The notes: generated from the sequence alone by a model not told the origin. Positions 32,898-46,410 are shown, counted from the first letter of the stretch. The stretch: 64,000 nt of DNA from Saposhnikovia divaricata (GCA_036435485.1 CM071598.1:174168148-174232147); one strand, 5' to 3'. Made by a program: numbers and translations.

Positions 32898-35800
32898 TGT
32901 AAGAACCCCAAATTTTGGATATAATTAAAACTTTTTATTAAGTAATGATAAAATGAGGAACAATGATTCCGACAACAAGGTCACCAGCTCTAATGAATGG
33001 TGGTTTCAAAGAACAATGATTGTAATGAATGGATATTGCTTTGGACAATGATCCAGATGCATTGATATATTGTCCGAATAGAGTAATTCGATGGTTGAGG
33101 ACCTAGATAAGAATAATCTACCATCCAGGAAGGAGCTAATGGATCCTTGAAGGGAAATGAGTACGTGCATAGTATTTCCCGTACGTGCATAGTATTTCCC
33201 GTACGTGCATAGTGTTTCCTGTACGTGCATAGTAATATGGTGGATGAATAGTGATTTTGTAAGTTGGAAAACTTTTCACTCCACCCTATGTACGGGACGT
33301 GATATGGATGTTTCGAAGTCATATTAGTAATACGCGGAGGAAATAAGTGAATGCAGAGACGATCGGAATTCAGAAATTCCAAATTCTTTTCGGTATAATA
33401 TTTGACCGGACAGTGGATTAAATATTATTATAATCCAAGAATTGAGATATTAACTTTGAGGATTTGATATTTTGGGATGTTATTATATTTGATTTAAGAA
33501 TGAAGGTAGGAAACCACTGAGGAGTGGTTATGGCTACAATGTAATAATTGATATTTGGAAAGAATGAATGGAATTCGACTTTATTATTTCTATGTCTTGA
33601 AGAATGCTAAAGGGTAACAACATAGGTAAGAATAATCTATCTTCTAAGGGAATAAGATATGGCAATTTCAAGCAGGAGAATATTCTCATGTCATCCAGAT
33701 CGGTAACGATTAATCCAGTAGTTCCGTAAAAAGGATAAGGAACGATCGAAAGAGAATACGGACAATTATACAACCCTAAGAGAACAAGTAAAGAATACAG
33801 AATGAATAGTGTTTTGGTGGGAGTATATAATAATATGAGACGACACTATATGGAAGCATTCGGAACGGATTTCCGAGTTCGTATTAGTGATCCAGGGGGA
33901 AAATAAGTGTATGTAAAAGCTGTCGGATTCTGAAAAACCGCACTTTTATTTTCTCCGAGAGTTCCCTGGACACTGATAGCCCTAAGTATTTAACGAATGG
34001 ATTTAAGGAATATAAATTGGAAAGTTAGAAAGAAAGATGGAGAATGATAGTATTAATATTAGAAAGATTCCCGGTAAACCCAAATTAGAAATCCGTGAAA
34101 TATTCCTACGAACGATCAATCGAAACGGGCAATAACCGGACACAGAAACAAGCAGAGGAAGCAAGAGTCTTGTGCAAGCTACTAGAAGAAATATCTAGTA
34201 ACTACTTAGTTACATAAGTAACTAGCATGTTTGGAGATTAAATAGCACTTAGCAAAAATCAAACCACTAGTTACATGAGAACCATCAAAATCTCAACACT
34301 TGTCCATCCATTTTCATCATCCTATACATCATCACTTTATTAAAGTGGCTTTTAGATGAGATATTATCTAAACCTCATCCACTTGATGCATTATTATCAC
34401 ATTAACCAAGCAAAGAACAAAAAAATATCAAACCTCTCTCTCCATTACATCCATTCGACCTATGCTCTAAATTCAAGACCAAAATCCAACTTCCAACCAT
34501 CATTTGATCTTGTAATTTTTAAGGTGAGTCCTATAATTCAAGAAACTAATCTCCTAGAAATTTCAAGCCCAAATTCCTTTGTTTCCATTTTCAAAAAAAT
34601 CACTAAAGATGATGATGAATAGTGTTCTTCATGTATTAACCTTGTTTTCTTTGAATCTTTTGATTGTTCTAGCAAGCTTAAGCACTCCTAAGGACCATAC
34701 AAGGATTAATAAGTGCATACACACCCCAAGGAAGGTATAAAGCTCTTGAAACCCTAACCCTTGTTTGAGATTTAAGCATGTTTATGATAGTTATAACTTA
34801 GTTATGGTTATGTTAAGATTATAAGCATGATTATGTATGGATTTTGGATTAATGATGTAAATAGCTAGATGAACGGAAAGGCATTGCTTGGCCTCAGTTC
34901 ATGTATATAAGTCATGTATATGTTGTTTGGGTTGGATACTATGTATATGGGAAGATTCGAAATTGGTAGATATTCGATTTACAGCCGTTATAATGCCCGA
35001 TTTTGCAATACCATGTTTTGTATGCTATTTTCCATGTCGAACCCCTACTGTCCAGAGATCTTATATGACATGATAGGATAGGTAATGTTCTAAGCTTCGT
35101 TTTGATATAAAGATCACGTGAAACGGACTTACGGTTTAGGATTTATGACCAAATTACTAAAAGTAGTTCGAATCCGTAAACGAAAGTTCGTAACTGTAAT
35201 TGAACCCTCGTGAACTATGTAACGTCATGGCGAATCTTGGTAAATAAATACTAGGGGTAAGAAGGAAGGTGTGAAAGAAAACCGTATGTCAAAAAGAGCA
35301 TTTTTCGATTTATTAAAAATGTTCGAGTCGAGGTTAAACGCGAACGAACCCCTAAAAGACGACTCTTTTATAACTTCGGTAAAACACTTAGAAAACGGGC
35401 GATAAAACTCGGAGTATAATATTGGTTCGTAACGATCAACCTTAGAACTCATATGACTTAAGTATGTCCCAAGTATAAATGCAGTGACATGTCGTATTAA
35501 CGAACGAATGACGGGTCGGATCAGTGATAATAAGTAATCCACTAAAGGGGGTATAACGAGATAACTCGAGAACGTATTTCGATTTAAGTATAACTTAACT
35601 TTTAATATGTTAAGTGATTAATCCCGAATGCCTTGGCTATTTATAGATCACCAAGCTGAACCGGGACCCGCTACTACTACCCCTTACCGTACTCGACTAC
35701 CAGGCAAGTTTCGATTCCCTTCTTTAAGGCTGTTGTTGTGATTGAATAAATATATATATATGATTGCTGATATACATATGCCATTGCATGCATGCCTACT

Positions 35801-38800
35801 TTCAAGTTGAATTGATATACTTGTTCCCTGAATGTTATTGTTGGCTTATAAGCTAGATAGTTATATATCAGTTATAAGCCGGTTATTGTAAGACCCTCAT
35901 AGAAGGGCGTATACATCTTATTAATCAAAAATAGACCGGGAGTCAATATTCCTTGATATATCGAGATTACCTCGGAGGAAAATATTTAAGTAAATATTTT
36001 CTATTATTTGGGCGACGAATATTATTTGAATATTCGTTCGAGACTAATTATTTTAACGATCCTTACTTCAAATAATTATTTGAACGCAACTATTCAACGA
36101 ATAATATTTCTCAATATTCATTCAGAGTCGAATTAATTATCGATTATTATTTCGAATATTCTTCTAAAGGTTGACTACTAAATGAATATTATTTGGATAT
36201 TCATTTAGAATATTATTGATTAAATGAATATTACTTTTGGAGTATTCATTTAAGATAGTAATTACCTGTCGAATATTATTTTAATGTTCATCTGAAACTT
36301 GATTTATTTATCGAGTCTTATCTCGAATATTCCTTTAAAGCTTGGATTACTAAATGAATATTACTTGATATTCATTTAGAATATTATTCATGAAATGAAT
36401 ATTACTTTATCAATATTCATTTAAATTCCTAATTAATTATGAATATTATTTTGAATATTCATCAGGGTTCTATTTAATCATCGAATATTATTTTAAATAT
36501 TTTAAATATTCCTTTCAGGACTTATTAAGTAATGAATATTATTTCGAATATTCATTTGATTATTTAATTATGCAATAAATATTCTCTCGATATTTCTTCA
36601 AGAATTATTTGGGAAATACTCTGATTAAAGATATTCTTTCATATTCCTAAATAATCTGTAAAATATTTTAAATTCAATAAATATTCTCTGAATATTTATT
36701 CCATACTTAGAATAACTTTGATAAGGTTTATCTTCTTCGATTATTACGAAAAATATTTCGGAGTCATATTATTATTAATCTTATATCAAGAAAGGTTCTC
36801 AGACATCATTCTTCTTTGAGTCTACCTCTCTAATAATAAGGGAACCTTACTTGGAAATTGTTATTTATCTTGTCGACTTCCCGGTCATAAAGTATTCCCT
36901 TCACCCGCAACTCGGGTGCTGTTGACTTATTAAGTCGTTGCATACCTTCTCATCTTTCGAGGGGTAAGATTACTGGAACAAGTTGATATCCGTTACCAAG
37001 TAATAGCTTGGGAGTTATTGGTAAATTTTCCTTTCCAACTAGATACGACTACTTTGTGGAGTCTTATCAACAAGTATTATACTTGGGGAAAGGGGGACGA
37101 ACGTTACATTCAGAATCATGAATTCTATTTGAACTAGGAGTCGTGTAAGAGGCCGAGTAGCGCCGGTCCATCCCCTTTGGCCCAACCGTTGGCCGGGGAG
37201 AGCTAGTAAGGCGGTATACAAGTAAAGCCGTCAGTTCTTCCTTCTACCGGTAGTAAATCTAAATTGAGCTGTACGATCTCGACTGATCATCAAGATTGGA
37301 ACAGCGGGCGCGGTGAATACTCCATCATTGGTTCATCATCCAAATTTATTTGTTTCCTGCAACATGATTACTGTTGGCAGAGTTGGAAAAGTGTCATAAC
37401 TGGAATTGCAACCTTTTCTTGCAAGTTCCTCTTCTTAATAACAATAAGAACATCTCGCTTACTTTGATGTAGCAGATATTTCTACAAACAAATACTTTAA
37501 GTTACCTTGTAACTTCATCGTTCATATTATACTGGCATCATTTCCGTAAATGCATGGCATATGGTTTGAAAGATACTTTTGAACTGTTACATTATCGTTC
37601 AGTTATATATTATTGTTGGTGGGCTATTGCTCACCCTTGCTTTATTATTATATCACAACAACAGCTAGACCAGATGACTCGCACAAGGCGCACTCGACGC
37701 GGGCGAGGACGATGAGACTACCAGAGCTGAAGAAGAAGCTATTGGTAGGATATATTTATTCTTTCAGTACCAAGAATATAGTCTAGTATGACTTATGTAA
37801 ATGGATGGCAAAGAGTATGTATTTATATTGAAATTCTTTTGGATTGTAAGAACTCATAATGTGATTAATAAAAATTTGATTGTTACTCTAATTTCATCTC
37901 TGGGACTATAACGGGTGTGTCTTATATTGTTGTGTTGGGTTATAGAGACGTAATTTATTTTATGTTAAGGAAAGTTCAATTATTGTGGACAGAATTGGAA
38001 ACCGTAACCACCGGATCCCGGACCCCGGATCTGGGGGTGTTACAAAAGTTAAATATTCTCTCGATATTTCTTCAAGAATTATTTGGGAAATACTCTGATT
38101 AAAGATATTCTTTCATATTCCTAAATAATCTGTAAAATATTTTAAATTCAATAAATATTCTCTGAATATTTATTCCATACTTAGAATAACTTTGATAAGG
38201 TTTATCTTCTTCGATTATTACGAAAAATATTTCGGAGTCATATTATTATTAATCTTATATCAAGAAAGGTTCTCAGACATCATTCTTCTTTGAGTCTACC
38301 TCTCTAATAATAAGGGAACCTTACTTGGAAATTGTTATTTATCTTGTCGACTTCCCGGTCATAAAGTATTCCCTTCACCCGCAACTCGGGTGCTGTTGAC
38401 TTATTAAGTCGTTGCATACCTTCTCATCTTTCGAGGGGTAAGATTACTGGAACAAGTTGATATCCGTTACCAAGTAATAGCTTGGGAGTTATTGGTAAAT
38501 TTTCCTTTCCAACTAGATACGACTACTTTGTGGAGTCTTATCAACAAGTATTATACTTGGGGAAAGGGGGACGAACGTTACATTCAGAATCATGAATTCT
38601 ATTTGAACTAGGAGTCGTGTAAGAGGCCGAGTAGCGCCGGTCCATCCCCTTTGGCCCAACCGTTGGCCGGGGAGAACTAGTAAGGCGGTATACAAGTAAA
38701 GCCGTCAGTTCTTCCTTCTACCGGTAGTAAATCTAAATTGAGCTGTACGATCTCGACTGATCATCAAGATTGGAACAGCGGGCGCGGTGAATACTCCATC

Positions 38801-40992
38801 ATTGGTTCATCATCCAAATTTATTTGTTTCCTGCAACATGATTACTGTTGGCAGAGTTGGAAAAGTGTCATAACTGGAATTGCAACCTTTTCTTGCAAGT
38901 TCCTCTTCTTAATAACAATAAGAACATCTCGCTTACTTTGATGTAGCAGATATTTCTACAAACAAATACTTTAAGTTACCTTGTAACTTCATCGTTCATA
39001 TTATACTGGCATCATTTCCGTAAATGCATGGCATATGGTTTGAAAGATACTTTTGAACTGTTACATTATCGTTCAGTTATATATTATTGTTGGTGGGCTA
39101 TTGCTCACCCTTGCTTTATTATTATATCACAACAACAGCTAGACCAGATGACTCGCACAAGGCGCACTCGACGCGGGCGAGGACGATGAGACTACCAGAG
39201 CTGAAGAAGAAGCTATTGGTAGGATATATTTATTCTTTCAGTACCAAGAATATAGTCTAGTATGACTTATGTAAATGGATGGCAAAGAGTATGTATTTAT
39301 ATTGAAATTCTTTTGGATTGTAAGAACTCATAATGTGATTAATAAAAATTTGATTGTTACTCTGATTTCATCTCTGGGACTATAACGGGTGTGTTTTATA
39401 TTGTTGTGTTGGGTTATAGAGACGTAATTTATTTTATGTTAAGGAAAGTTCAATTATTGTGGACAGAATTGGAAACCGTAACCACCGGATCCCGGACCCC
39501 GGATCTGGGGGTGTTACAGAAGTTAAATATTCTCTCGATATTTCTTCAAGAATTATTTGGGAAATACTCTGATTAAAGATATTCTTTCATATTCCTAAAT
39601 AATCTGTAAAATATTTTAAATTCAATAAATATTCTATGAATATTTATTCCATACTTAGAATAACTTTGATAAGGTTTATCTTATTCGATTATTACGAAAA
39701 ATATTTCGGAGTCATATTATTATTAATCTTATATCAAGAAAGGTTCTCAGACATCATTCTTCTTTGAGTCTACCTCTCTAATAATAAGGGAACCTTACTT
39801 GGAAATTGTTATTTATCTTGTCGACTTCCCGGTCATAAAGTATTCCCTTCACCCGCAACTCGGGTGCTGTTGACTTATTAAGTCGTTGCATACCTTCTCA
39901 TCTTTCGAGGGGTAAGATTACTGGAACAAGTTGATATCCGTTACCAAGTAATAGCTTGGGAGTTATTGGTAAATTTTCCTTTCCAACTAGATACGACTAC
40001 TTTGTGGAGTCTTATCAACAAGTATTATACTTGGGGAAAGGGGGACGAACGTTACATTCAGAATCATGAATTCTATTTGAACTAGGAGTCGTGTAAGAGG
40101 CCGAGTAGCGCCGGTCCATCCCCTTTGGCCCAACCGTTGGCCGGGGAGAGCTAGTAAGGCGGTATACAAGTAAAGCCGTCAGTTCTTCCTTCTACCGGTA
40201 GTAAATCTAAATTGAGCTGTACGATCTCGACTGATCATCAAGATTGGAACAGCGGGCGCGGTGAATACTCCATCATTGGTTCATCATCCAAATTTATTTG
40301 TTTCCTGCAACATGATTACTGTTGGCAGAGTTGGAAAAGTGTCATAACTGGAATTGCAACCTTTTCTTGCAAGTTCCTCTTCTTAATAACAATAAGAACA
40401 TCTCGCTTACTTTGATGTAGCAGATATTTCTACAAACAAATACTTTAAGTTACCTTGTAACTTCATCGTTCATATTATACTGGCATCATTTCCGTAAATG
40501 CATGGCATATGGTTTGAAAGATACTTTTGAACTGTTACATTATCGTTCAGTTATATATTATTGTTGGTGGGCTATTGCTCACCCTTGCTTTATTATTATA
40601 TCACAACAACAGCTAGACCAGATGACTCGCACAAGGCGCACTCGACGCGGGCGAGGACGATGAGACTACCAGAGCTGAAGAAGAAGCTATTGGTAGGATA
40701 TATTTATTCTTTCAGTACCAAGAATATAGTCTAGTATGACTTATGTAAATGGATGGCAAAGAGTATGTATTTATATTGAAATTCTTTTGGATTGTAAGAA
40801 CTCATAATGTGATTAATAAAAATTTGATTGTTACTCTCATTTCATCTCTGGGACTATAACGGGTGTGTTTTATATTGTTGTGTTGGGTTATAGAGACGTA
40901 ATTTATTTTATGTTAAGGAAAGTTCAATTATTGTGGACAGAATTGGAAACCGTAACCACCGGATCCCGGACCCCGGATCTGGGGGTGTTACA
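32898..40992 (+). repeat. 5' LTR of RT-3 (8,095 bp, chimeric, with internal triplication)
   Basis: Begins TGTAAGAACCCC and ends GGGTGTTACA. The first ~635 bp (32898-33533) is a U3 start of a different subfamily, including a 20-bp tandem repeat. From ~33533 the sequence follows the RT-2 LTR (its position ~21684). Conserved features: tgaatagtg at 33245, 33803 and 34616; the agccgttataatgcccgatt block at 34983-35002; and the AATATT hairpin ladder ~36000-36570. The last 1,474 bp exist in three tandem copies. Confidence 0.92.
33161..33236 (+). repeat. 20-bp tandem repeat, 4 copies, in the RT-3 5' LTR
   Basis: Units gtacgtgcatagtatttccc starting at 33161, 33181, 33201 and 33221 (the last partial, the third with two changes). 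gtacgtgcat resembles the core of plant regulatory elements containing ACGTG. The same array is at 61986-62061. Confidence 0.9.
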
Positions 40993-40997
40993 GAAGT
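36576..40997 (+). repeat. Tandem triplication of 1,474 bp at the 3' end of the RT-3 LTR
   Basis: Copies at 36576-38049, 38050-39523 and 39524-40997, exactly 1,474 bp apart and nearly identical. Each starts taaatattctctcg and ends with the LTR terminus gtgttaca plus the spacer gaag (aaag in copy 1) and one t. That t is the first base of the primer binding site in the last copy. Each contains a full set of LTR-end features: the cttctaccggtagtaaa block, the gctcacccttgc block and the terminal hairpin. Confidence 0.95.
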
Positions 40998-41008
40998 GGT
41001 ATCAGAGC
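40997..41008 (+). other. RT-3 primer binding site (tRNA-iMet)
   Basis: tggtatcagagc, four bases after the last LTR copy. Only this junction has a complete site. Confidence 0.93.
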
Positions 41009-44000
41009 GTACGTTATAAACCCCAGAGATGAGGTGACGTTAAAACAATAAATTCAATAAGATAATAAGAACTCTTGCCAAGTTCATAGTCGGACTACTT
41101 AATGTAGTGATGACATATAAAAACCCTTATGGGAACTCGTAAGTATAATGATAGTAACTTAGCTCGATATCGTATCGACGAGTAAGGCGACTGACCTTGA
41201 GGCATACGAGCAACAGCGCGATGATGCTTTATATGCTAAAGATCAGCGGGTAATTCGATGGAGTACCCTACTGGAGACCCGGAAGAGGTTCCAGCAGATA
41301 AGGAAAATCCTGTTAGGATAAGGAGCTTACCCATGGGTAATGAGGGTCGCAGTTAGAATGACTGTGATGATTAAGATATGGTGCTCAGAAAAGTGAGTAT
41401 AAAGAACCGAGATATTATTGAGAGATCTGAAGATGCATGTTGAATTCATAGCCGGACTACCAGATGTAGTACCAGCAAGAAAGAAGGATTGGAAGAATTA
41501 CTTGAGATCTTATACGGAACTAGATGAGAATCCTTAGAGATTTTCATCTTAACAAAGAAAGAGCTAGAGGGATGTATGACTATCAAAGACAGCGATATAG
41601 GACGAGGAGCAGAGTCCCTAGGAATAATTGAGAATGATGCAGTAAGTGCCATATCATTTGATAAATGAATCAGTATGAATATTGTCAGTAATAATTTGCC
41701 ACGAGAAGACAGATGTCATAGGTTATAATTTACGAAACCAAAGTGAGGTTAATGAGGTGGTTTTATTCAGGGAAATGTTCATGAATGAATCAGTAGAAAG
41801 TAAAGACATTGGGAAGTGACAGCATGATTGGGTAAAATTATATAAGGAAGTAGTAAGCAAGACAATGATCTCAGAACTTACCGGAAGATAAGACCAGTGA
41901 GTCAAGATGAACTCGTAATGAGACTACTGCCAGAGACTGAGTATAGAGTTAATTCAGCTCAGTTAATTGGTGAACCAGAAACGTTAGATGCATGCGATTC
42001 AGAGGAATATTAAATTCCTTCTTCTCTTTGAATGGATTATAGTAGTGCCTTAAGTTTATTCCGATGAGGAATTATAATAGATCAAGTAATACGATCAGCA
42101 GTTAAAGAGAAAAATGTGAGAAAATCTTCCTGGAACTAAAAGGTGAAATTGGTAATGACCAAGAGCTGGCATTGCTTAATGGAAAAAGGAGACTTTGTGC
42201 TTCCAATGACGCTTCGCATAAAGGGTTAGGTAGACCGACATTTGGTAGTATTGAATATCAGGACGTTGTGACAGGTTTCATTTTGAAACTATTGATTCCC
42301 TTCTAAGGGATGGATATAATTGATTCCTCTCCAGTGGGTAAACTTCCAATCCGATGATGATTATTTCGTTAACTATGACTGCTTATGATTCCACCTGCTT
42401 GGAGGTTCATAGAACTATTCTTCAGGTTTCGAAACTGGTCTCCTTAATGTTACCAGTAGGTGGGTAGATTGATCAAAATTTCCCTGAGTCTGGAAAGGAA
42501 TTCGGTGAATTTTGGCAAACCTTATCTTTCTGATTATCAGAGAATGTCATGGAAGAGAGTAAAAATTGGAGCAAACCCTGTGATTTGGGTAAGGATGCTG
42601 TAAATGGGTTAGTAAACGGACCCTGAGCATTATAATCGACGGTAGTGATAAAATGATGAAGTGAGATTGGACGAAAATAGGAAATGTAAGTAAGGAACCA
42701 GCCGGACTGAGAAATTCCATGATTGACTTAAATGAAAAGGCTGTTATGCCAGGATGGTAAGCTTGTGTGGCACGCAGGATTGATAAGAATAGTTGAAAAG
42801 ATAAAAGTGGAGGAAAGGTGACCGGAGACGGTGCCGAGTAGTCGATTAAGACTTATATGGAGTAAAGTTTTGGAAAGGTAGAAAGGTATCAAAGAAGAAG
42901 GCACTATGCCGGCAATTGCTAGAAAAGTAATGCTATTAGCCAACCCCTAAAATCATATATTTTTATGTGTGGCCAGTTGAGGCCAAGTCACAACGGACTA
43001 TAAAGTGACTAGACCAGCCATGAAAAGACAAAGCAGGGTTGCTCCTAAGAAAGCACCGACTGCAAGGGCTTCTGATATAAAAGAAACATTAATGAGATCG
43101 TTTGAATCTTCTGCCGAACAACCCATGTTTTGATTGGGAATTCACTAGACCTTTTTGGGATGGGGTCACCCGTACTGAAGTGACTCATGTGTATATGGTT
43201 GTCCAAGATTTTGAGTAAAATGGAAGTATAGTGACTTGAGATGTATGATGTTAGGGTATCATGAATACCATGAATATATTATGACGGAGGAAAGTAAACA
43301 ATGAAGGTATATGAAGAGGGTATAGAAAAGGTCAGAAATTGAACAGTATGCTGTAGGAATTTTGTCTGAGGCAAGTACCTTTGCGAAGAACGATAAGCAC
43401 TAAGAGATTCATGTTGAACTCAACCAATATCTTCCAGAACATCCTTGCTACCATTAACAAGTTCGGTAAGAGAAGAGATAGGCATACGTTGCCTTTTTGA
43501 AAGGCCAAATAGGCTGACAACTATCTGAAAGAAGAGGGTGGCATTAAACCACCGATCGATTATCAAATGAGAATGATTGAAAAGAGACCTTTATTAAGGA
43601 TACATGATCTGATTGCCAATTATAAGATGCAAGAATTCCTTGGCAGTTGAATTAAGGATAAGATATCCATAAATTAAGACAAACCCTGGGGAATGCACAA
43701 GGGGTGGCATTAACCCTAATAACGACATTATGACTTCAGATGATATGAGCTGGACTTGCTAAGGCAACAATGACCGGTAAGGATTATTAAAGAGAGTTCT
43801 GGAAAGAACATAGATAGAATTATTAGAGTATTGATCAATGACATTTTGATATACCCGGTACCCAGAAAATACCGGAGGAATGATAAGGATGGCCTACGAA
43901 ACCTTACAAGGAAAAAGGGTAATATTCCGAACTTCAAAAATGGAAGTTTGGTAGGGAATGTATGACATCGTAACAATAATGCCAGATGAGGCATGTATGA

Positions 44001-46410
44001 AACCCTGAGGAAGTATGGGTTGAACCTATAAAGGTTGAGATTATCCTAAGATAAAGAAAGAACTAAGAAAAGAAGTATCCTAAGTAGGATTGGGAATAAA
44101 CGTGATAAAGTTCGCACGGGTAGGTGGAAGCAATGACTTATGGAAATGACTGATAGTTATATTTTCTCCTTCAGCAGAGCTTAAGGGAGAATGCTTTAAC
44201 CCAATAGTGATGGGAATGAGATAGAAAAACTTGAGCTGGAATGTACCCAGAAAACATGGGTTACAAGAAATCATTATCATCAAGAAAGGCCAATGAGGTG
44301 GCCGACAATCTAAGTATAAAGGAATAATTACAAATGTTCATACCGAAGAAACAGGATGATATTTGGAAGGACCTTGAAGGTCATATCGGAATGGAGGAAT
44401 TTACATTCCTTCTGATGACTGCAAGAATTAACAGTAATAATAGTTTAAGTAAAGATTCGATTCGTGATGGAGTCTTAAGCATATTACGTACCTTAGAAGG
44501 TCCCGTTTTGAGGCAAACCAGGACCATGGTACAAAATTGATGAAGTAAACCGTTAAGTTTCCAGCCTTTTATGGAAGATGCATAAGTGATAGTTTCATCA
44601 ACTGGACCTAGCTGCGATGCTTGAAACTCTTCTGCAATTCTATCTGCTTCATGTTATATCTACATCAAGTTCAGGAAGTGTACCTTATGGATAAGGAATA
44701 ATGATTACTTTGTCTCCCTAAGGGATTTGAAACCCGTAGGGTTAGCTATTAACGCACTACGTAAACAACAAGCGATGGTGATTCTTCTAAGAAAGGAGAT
44801 GACAACGTAAAGATAAAGAAAGTGCTGCTATTGATAAGCTAAATGGCATGTTGATGAATGACAAGCAAGTTTGTGTTAGTGTACTTCTGCACAAACAAGA
44901 TAGAAAATATGAGGTTGATAATTCGTGATGCTAAACATATTCCCGTAGAAAGAATTAATGAGGCTTAGAGAGAAGGGCAGTTGAGCCCGAGACTTATTAG
45001 GCCACCTGAGAGTTTAAAAGTGTTCGGAAGGTGGCATTCGAGCTAGTTTTACCCCCAAAGCTTATAGCGTGGTAGTAACGTGTTTCATGTGGCAAAGCTA
45101 CACCAGTAAAATGCAGATGTTCAATAGATGATAGGAGTACGAGCATGTAGATATACGACCTGGTCTGATTTACGAAAGACAACCTGTGGAAAACCACGGA
45201 TAGAAAAGAACCAGTGATGAGAAACAAGGTTGGCAGAAGTAGATTATATGAATCTAAGTTAAAGGAATCGGGCCAGATTCATTTCGGAAAGTTTAAATTG
45301 AAATAACGTGATGATTATAGAATAAATGAGACGGAATGCCAATAAGGAGGTACCAAGTGCAAAAAGGTATCTCAATAAAGAGGTGAAGGTGAAAGTAAAT
45401 AATAGAAATGAGTAAGAATCAGCTAATAAGAAGGATGTGATTGATAAAGAAAAGGCTGGGGAAGCAACTATGGAATGAGAAGCAAGGAATGTTATGAATG
45501 GGTTTTCTAATGAATTCTCAGGATGACAACCTGATAGTGTCAATATTATAGTTATGAAAAAGCTAGTAACATGATATGGGATGTCAGTAATAATGATGTC
45601 AAGTGAGAAATCTAAGATTTAACCTGAAAGGTTGAAGGATTTCCCGAATGTGAGTATCGCTAAGATTGAACAAGAGTATTTGTCCATAGAATAATGGACA
45701 AAGCAGCAAGATATGTTGACACGTGAGATTGCGATCAAATAGTATTGGATATAATTATGATTAATTTCTTCTTTGATAAACCTCTATAGTTCAGAGGTAA
45801 ATTCTGAGTAAGATATTCTACAATCATGAAAGATTTCTATAATCCTTTAGAACTCTTTTCTCTTCTTCTCTCTTATTCATCTTCTTTATGAATTGAGAAG
45901 AACAACCCTTTTAGGAGGGGAGGTACTGCTATGTGACTATCTGTCTATGTGATAGAAGTCTAAGTGGAATGCCATGACTTGTTTAATTGCTTGTCAAGTA
46001 CTAAAGGCTGGCCCCCTTCTGTACTAACTATGCAATATAACAAATGTTCAATTGATCATAGTGATCTCTCAATAAATCTTTCCACTTCTCTATATTGATC
46101 GAGATTGCGAAGATTAAAGCGATCAGGAAATGCACAGTACGAGCGAGGTTACCTCCGAATCGTAGGGTGATAGTGATACCAATGTTACTGCAGGTATCAA
46201 TAAGGATAAGACTGAGTAAGAGTATAACCCGGATAGTGAGTTGTACGAAATGTAGCAACGTTGATGGAAAAAGGATAAAGTATGAATGGTAGCACTAGGA
46301 GATGTGTTGAGGAAGGGTAGAACGACTAAGAATTGACCGGGAAGCTAAAGAGTGAACGGCAGGCAAACGACTCTTTGCTTCCTACCTGATTCCGGGACGG
46401 AATCCTTTTA
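41009..46410 (+). pseudogene. RT-3 interior: decayed and rearranged gag-pol fragments
   Basis: No intact ORF. Recognisable pieces, in order: a start of the extra ORF (~41180-41340, EAYEQQRDDALYA); an RNase H start (~42110-42235, ending in NDASHKGLG); an RT catalytic region (~43720-43890, reading LINDILIYP where RT-4 has FIDDILIYS); an RNase H end (~44265-44335); a poly(A)-binding-protein-like fragment (~44805-44900); and the integrase C-terminus/chromodomain region (~44960-45240). RNase H sequence appears before RT, so the order is rearranged. No gag or protease remnant was recognised. 45250-46390 matches nothing I know. Confidence 0.75.
44805..44903 (+). pseudogene. Poly(A)-binding protein RRM fragment captured in RT-3
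   Basis: From about 44811 one frame reads KDKESAAIDKLNGMLMNDKQ and goes on VCVSVLLHKQDRK. This resembles the end of the second RNA-recognition motif of eukaryotic poly(A)-binding proteins (KLNGMLLNDKQV..., then a RKQER-type end) as I remember the family. RT-1 carries a more diverged copy at about 14815-14893. Neither RT-2 nor RT-4 contains it. It is a non-functional fragment of about 30 codons, apparently host-derived and shared by the two defective elements. Confidence 0.65.

Noticed and set aside
37039..40169. Repeated 60-aa minus-strand and 67-aa plus-strand ORFs in the triplicated segment
   Set aside because: Shadows of the 1,474-bp LTR repeat, with no independent support.
36576..40997. 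Triplication as three solo LTRs or LTR-LTR recombination
   Set aside because: Each unit is only part of an LTR and includes the post-LTR spacer plus one primer-site base, which LTR recombination would not produce.
43020..43140. Basic peptide MKRQSRVAPKKAPTARASD in RT-3 as a new gene
   Set aside because: About 38 codons inside decayed element sequence with no support.
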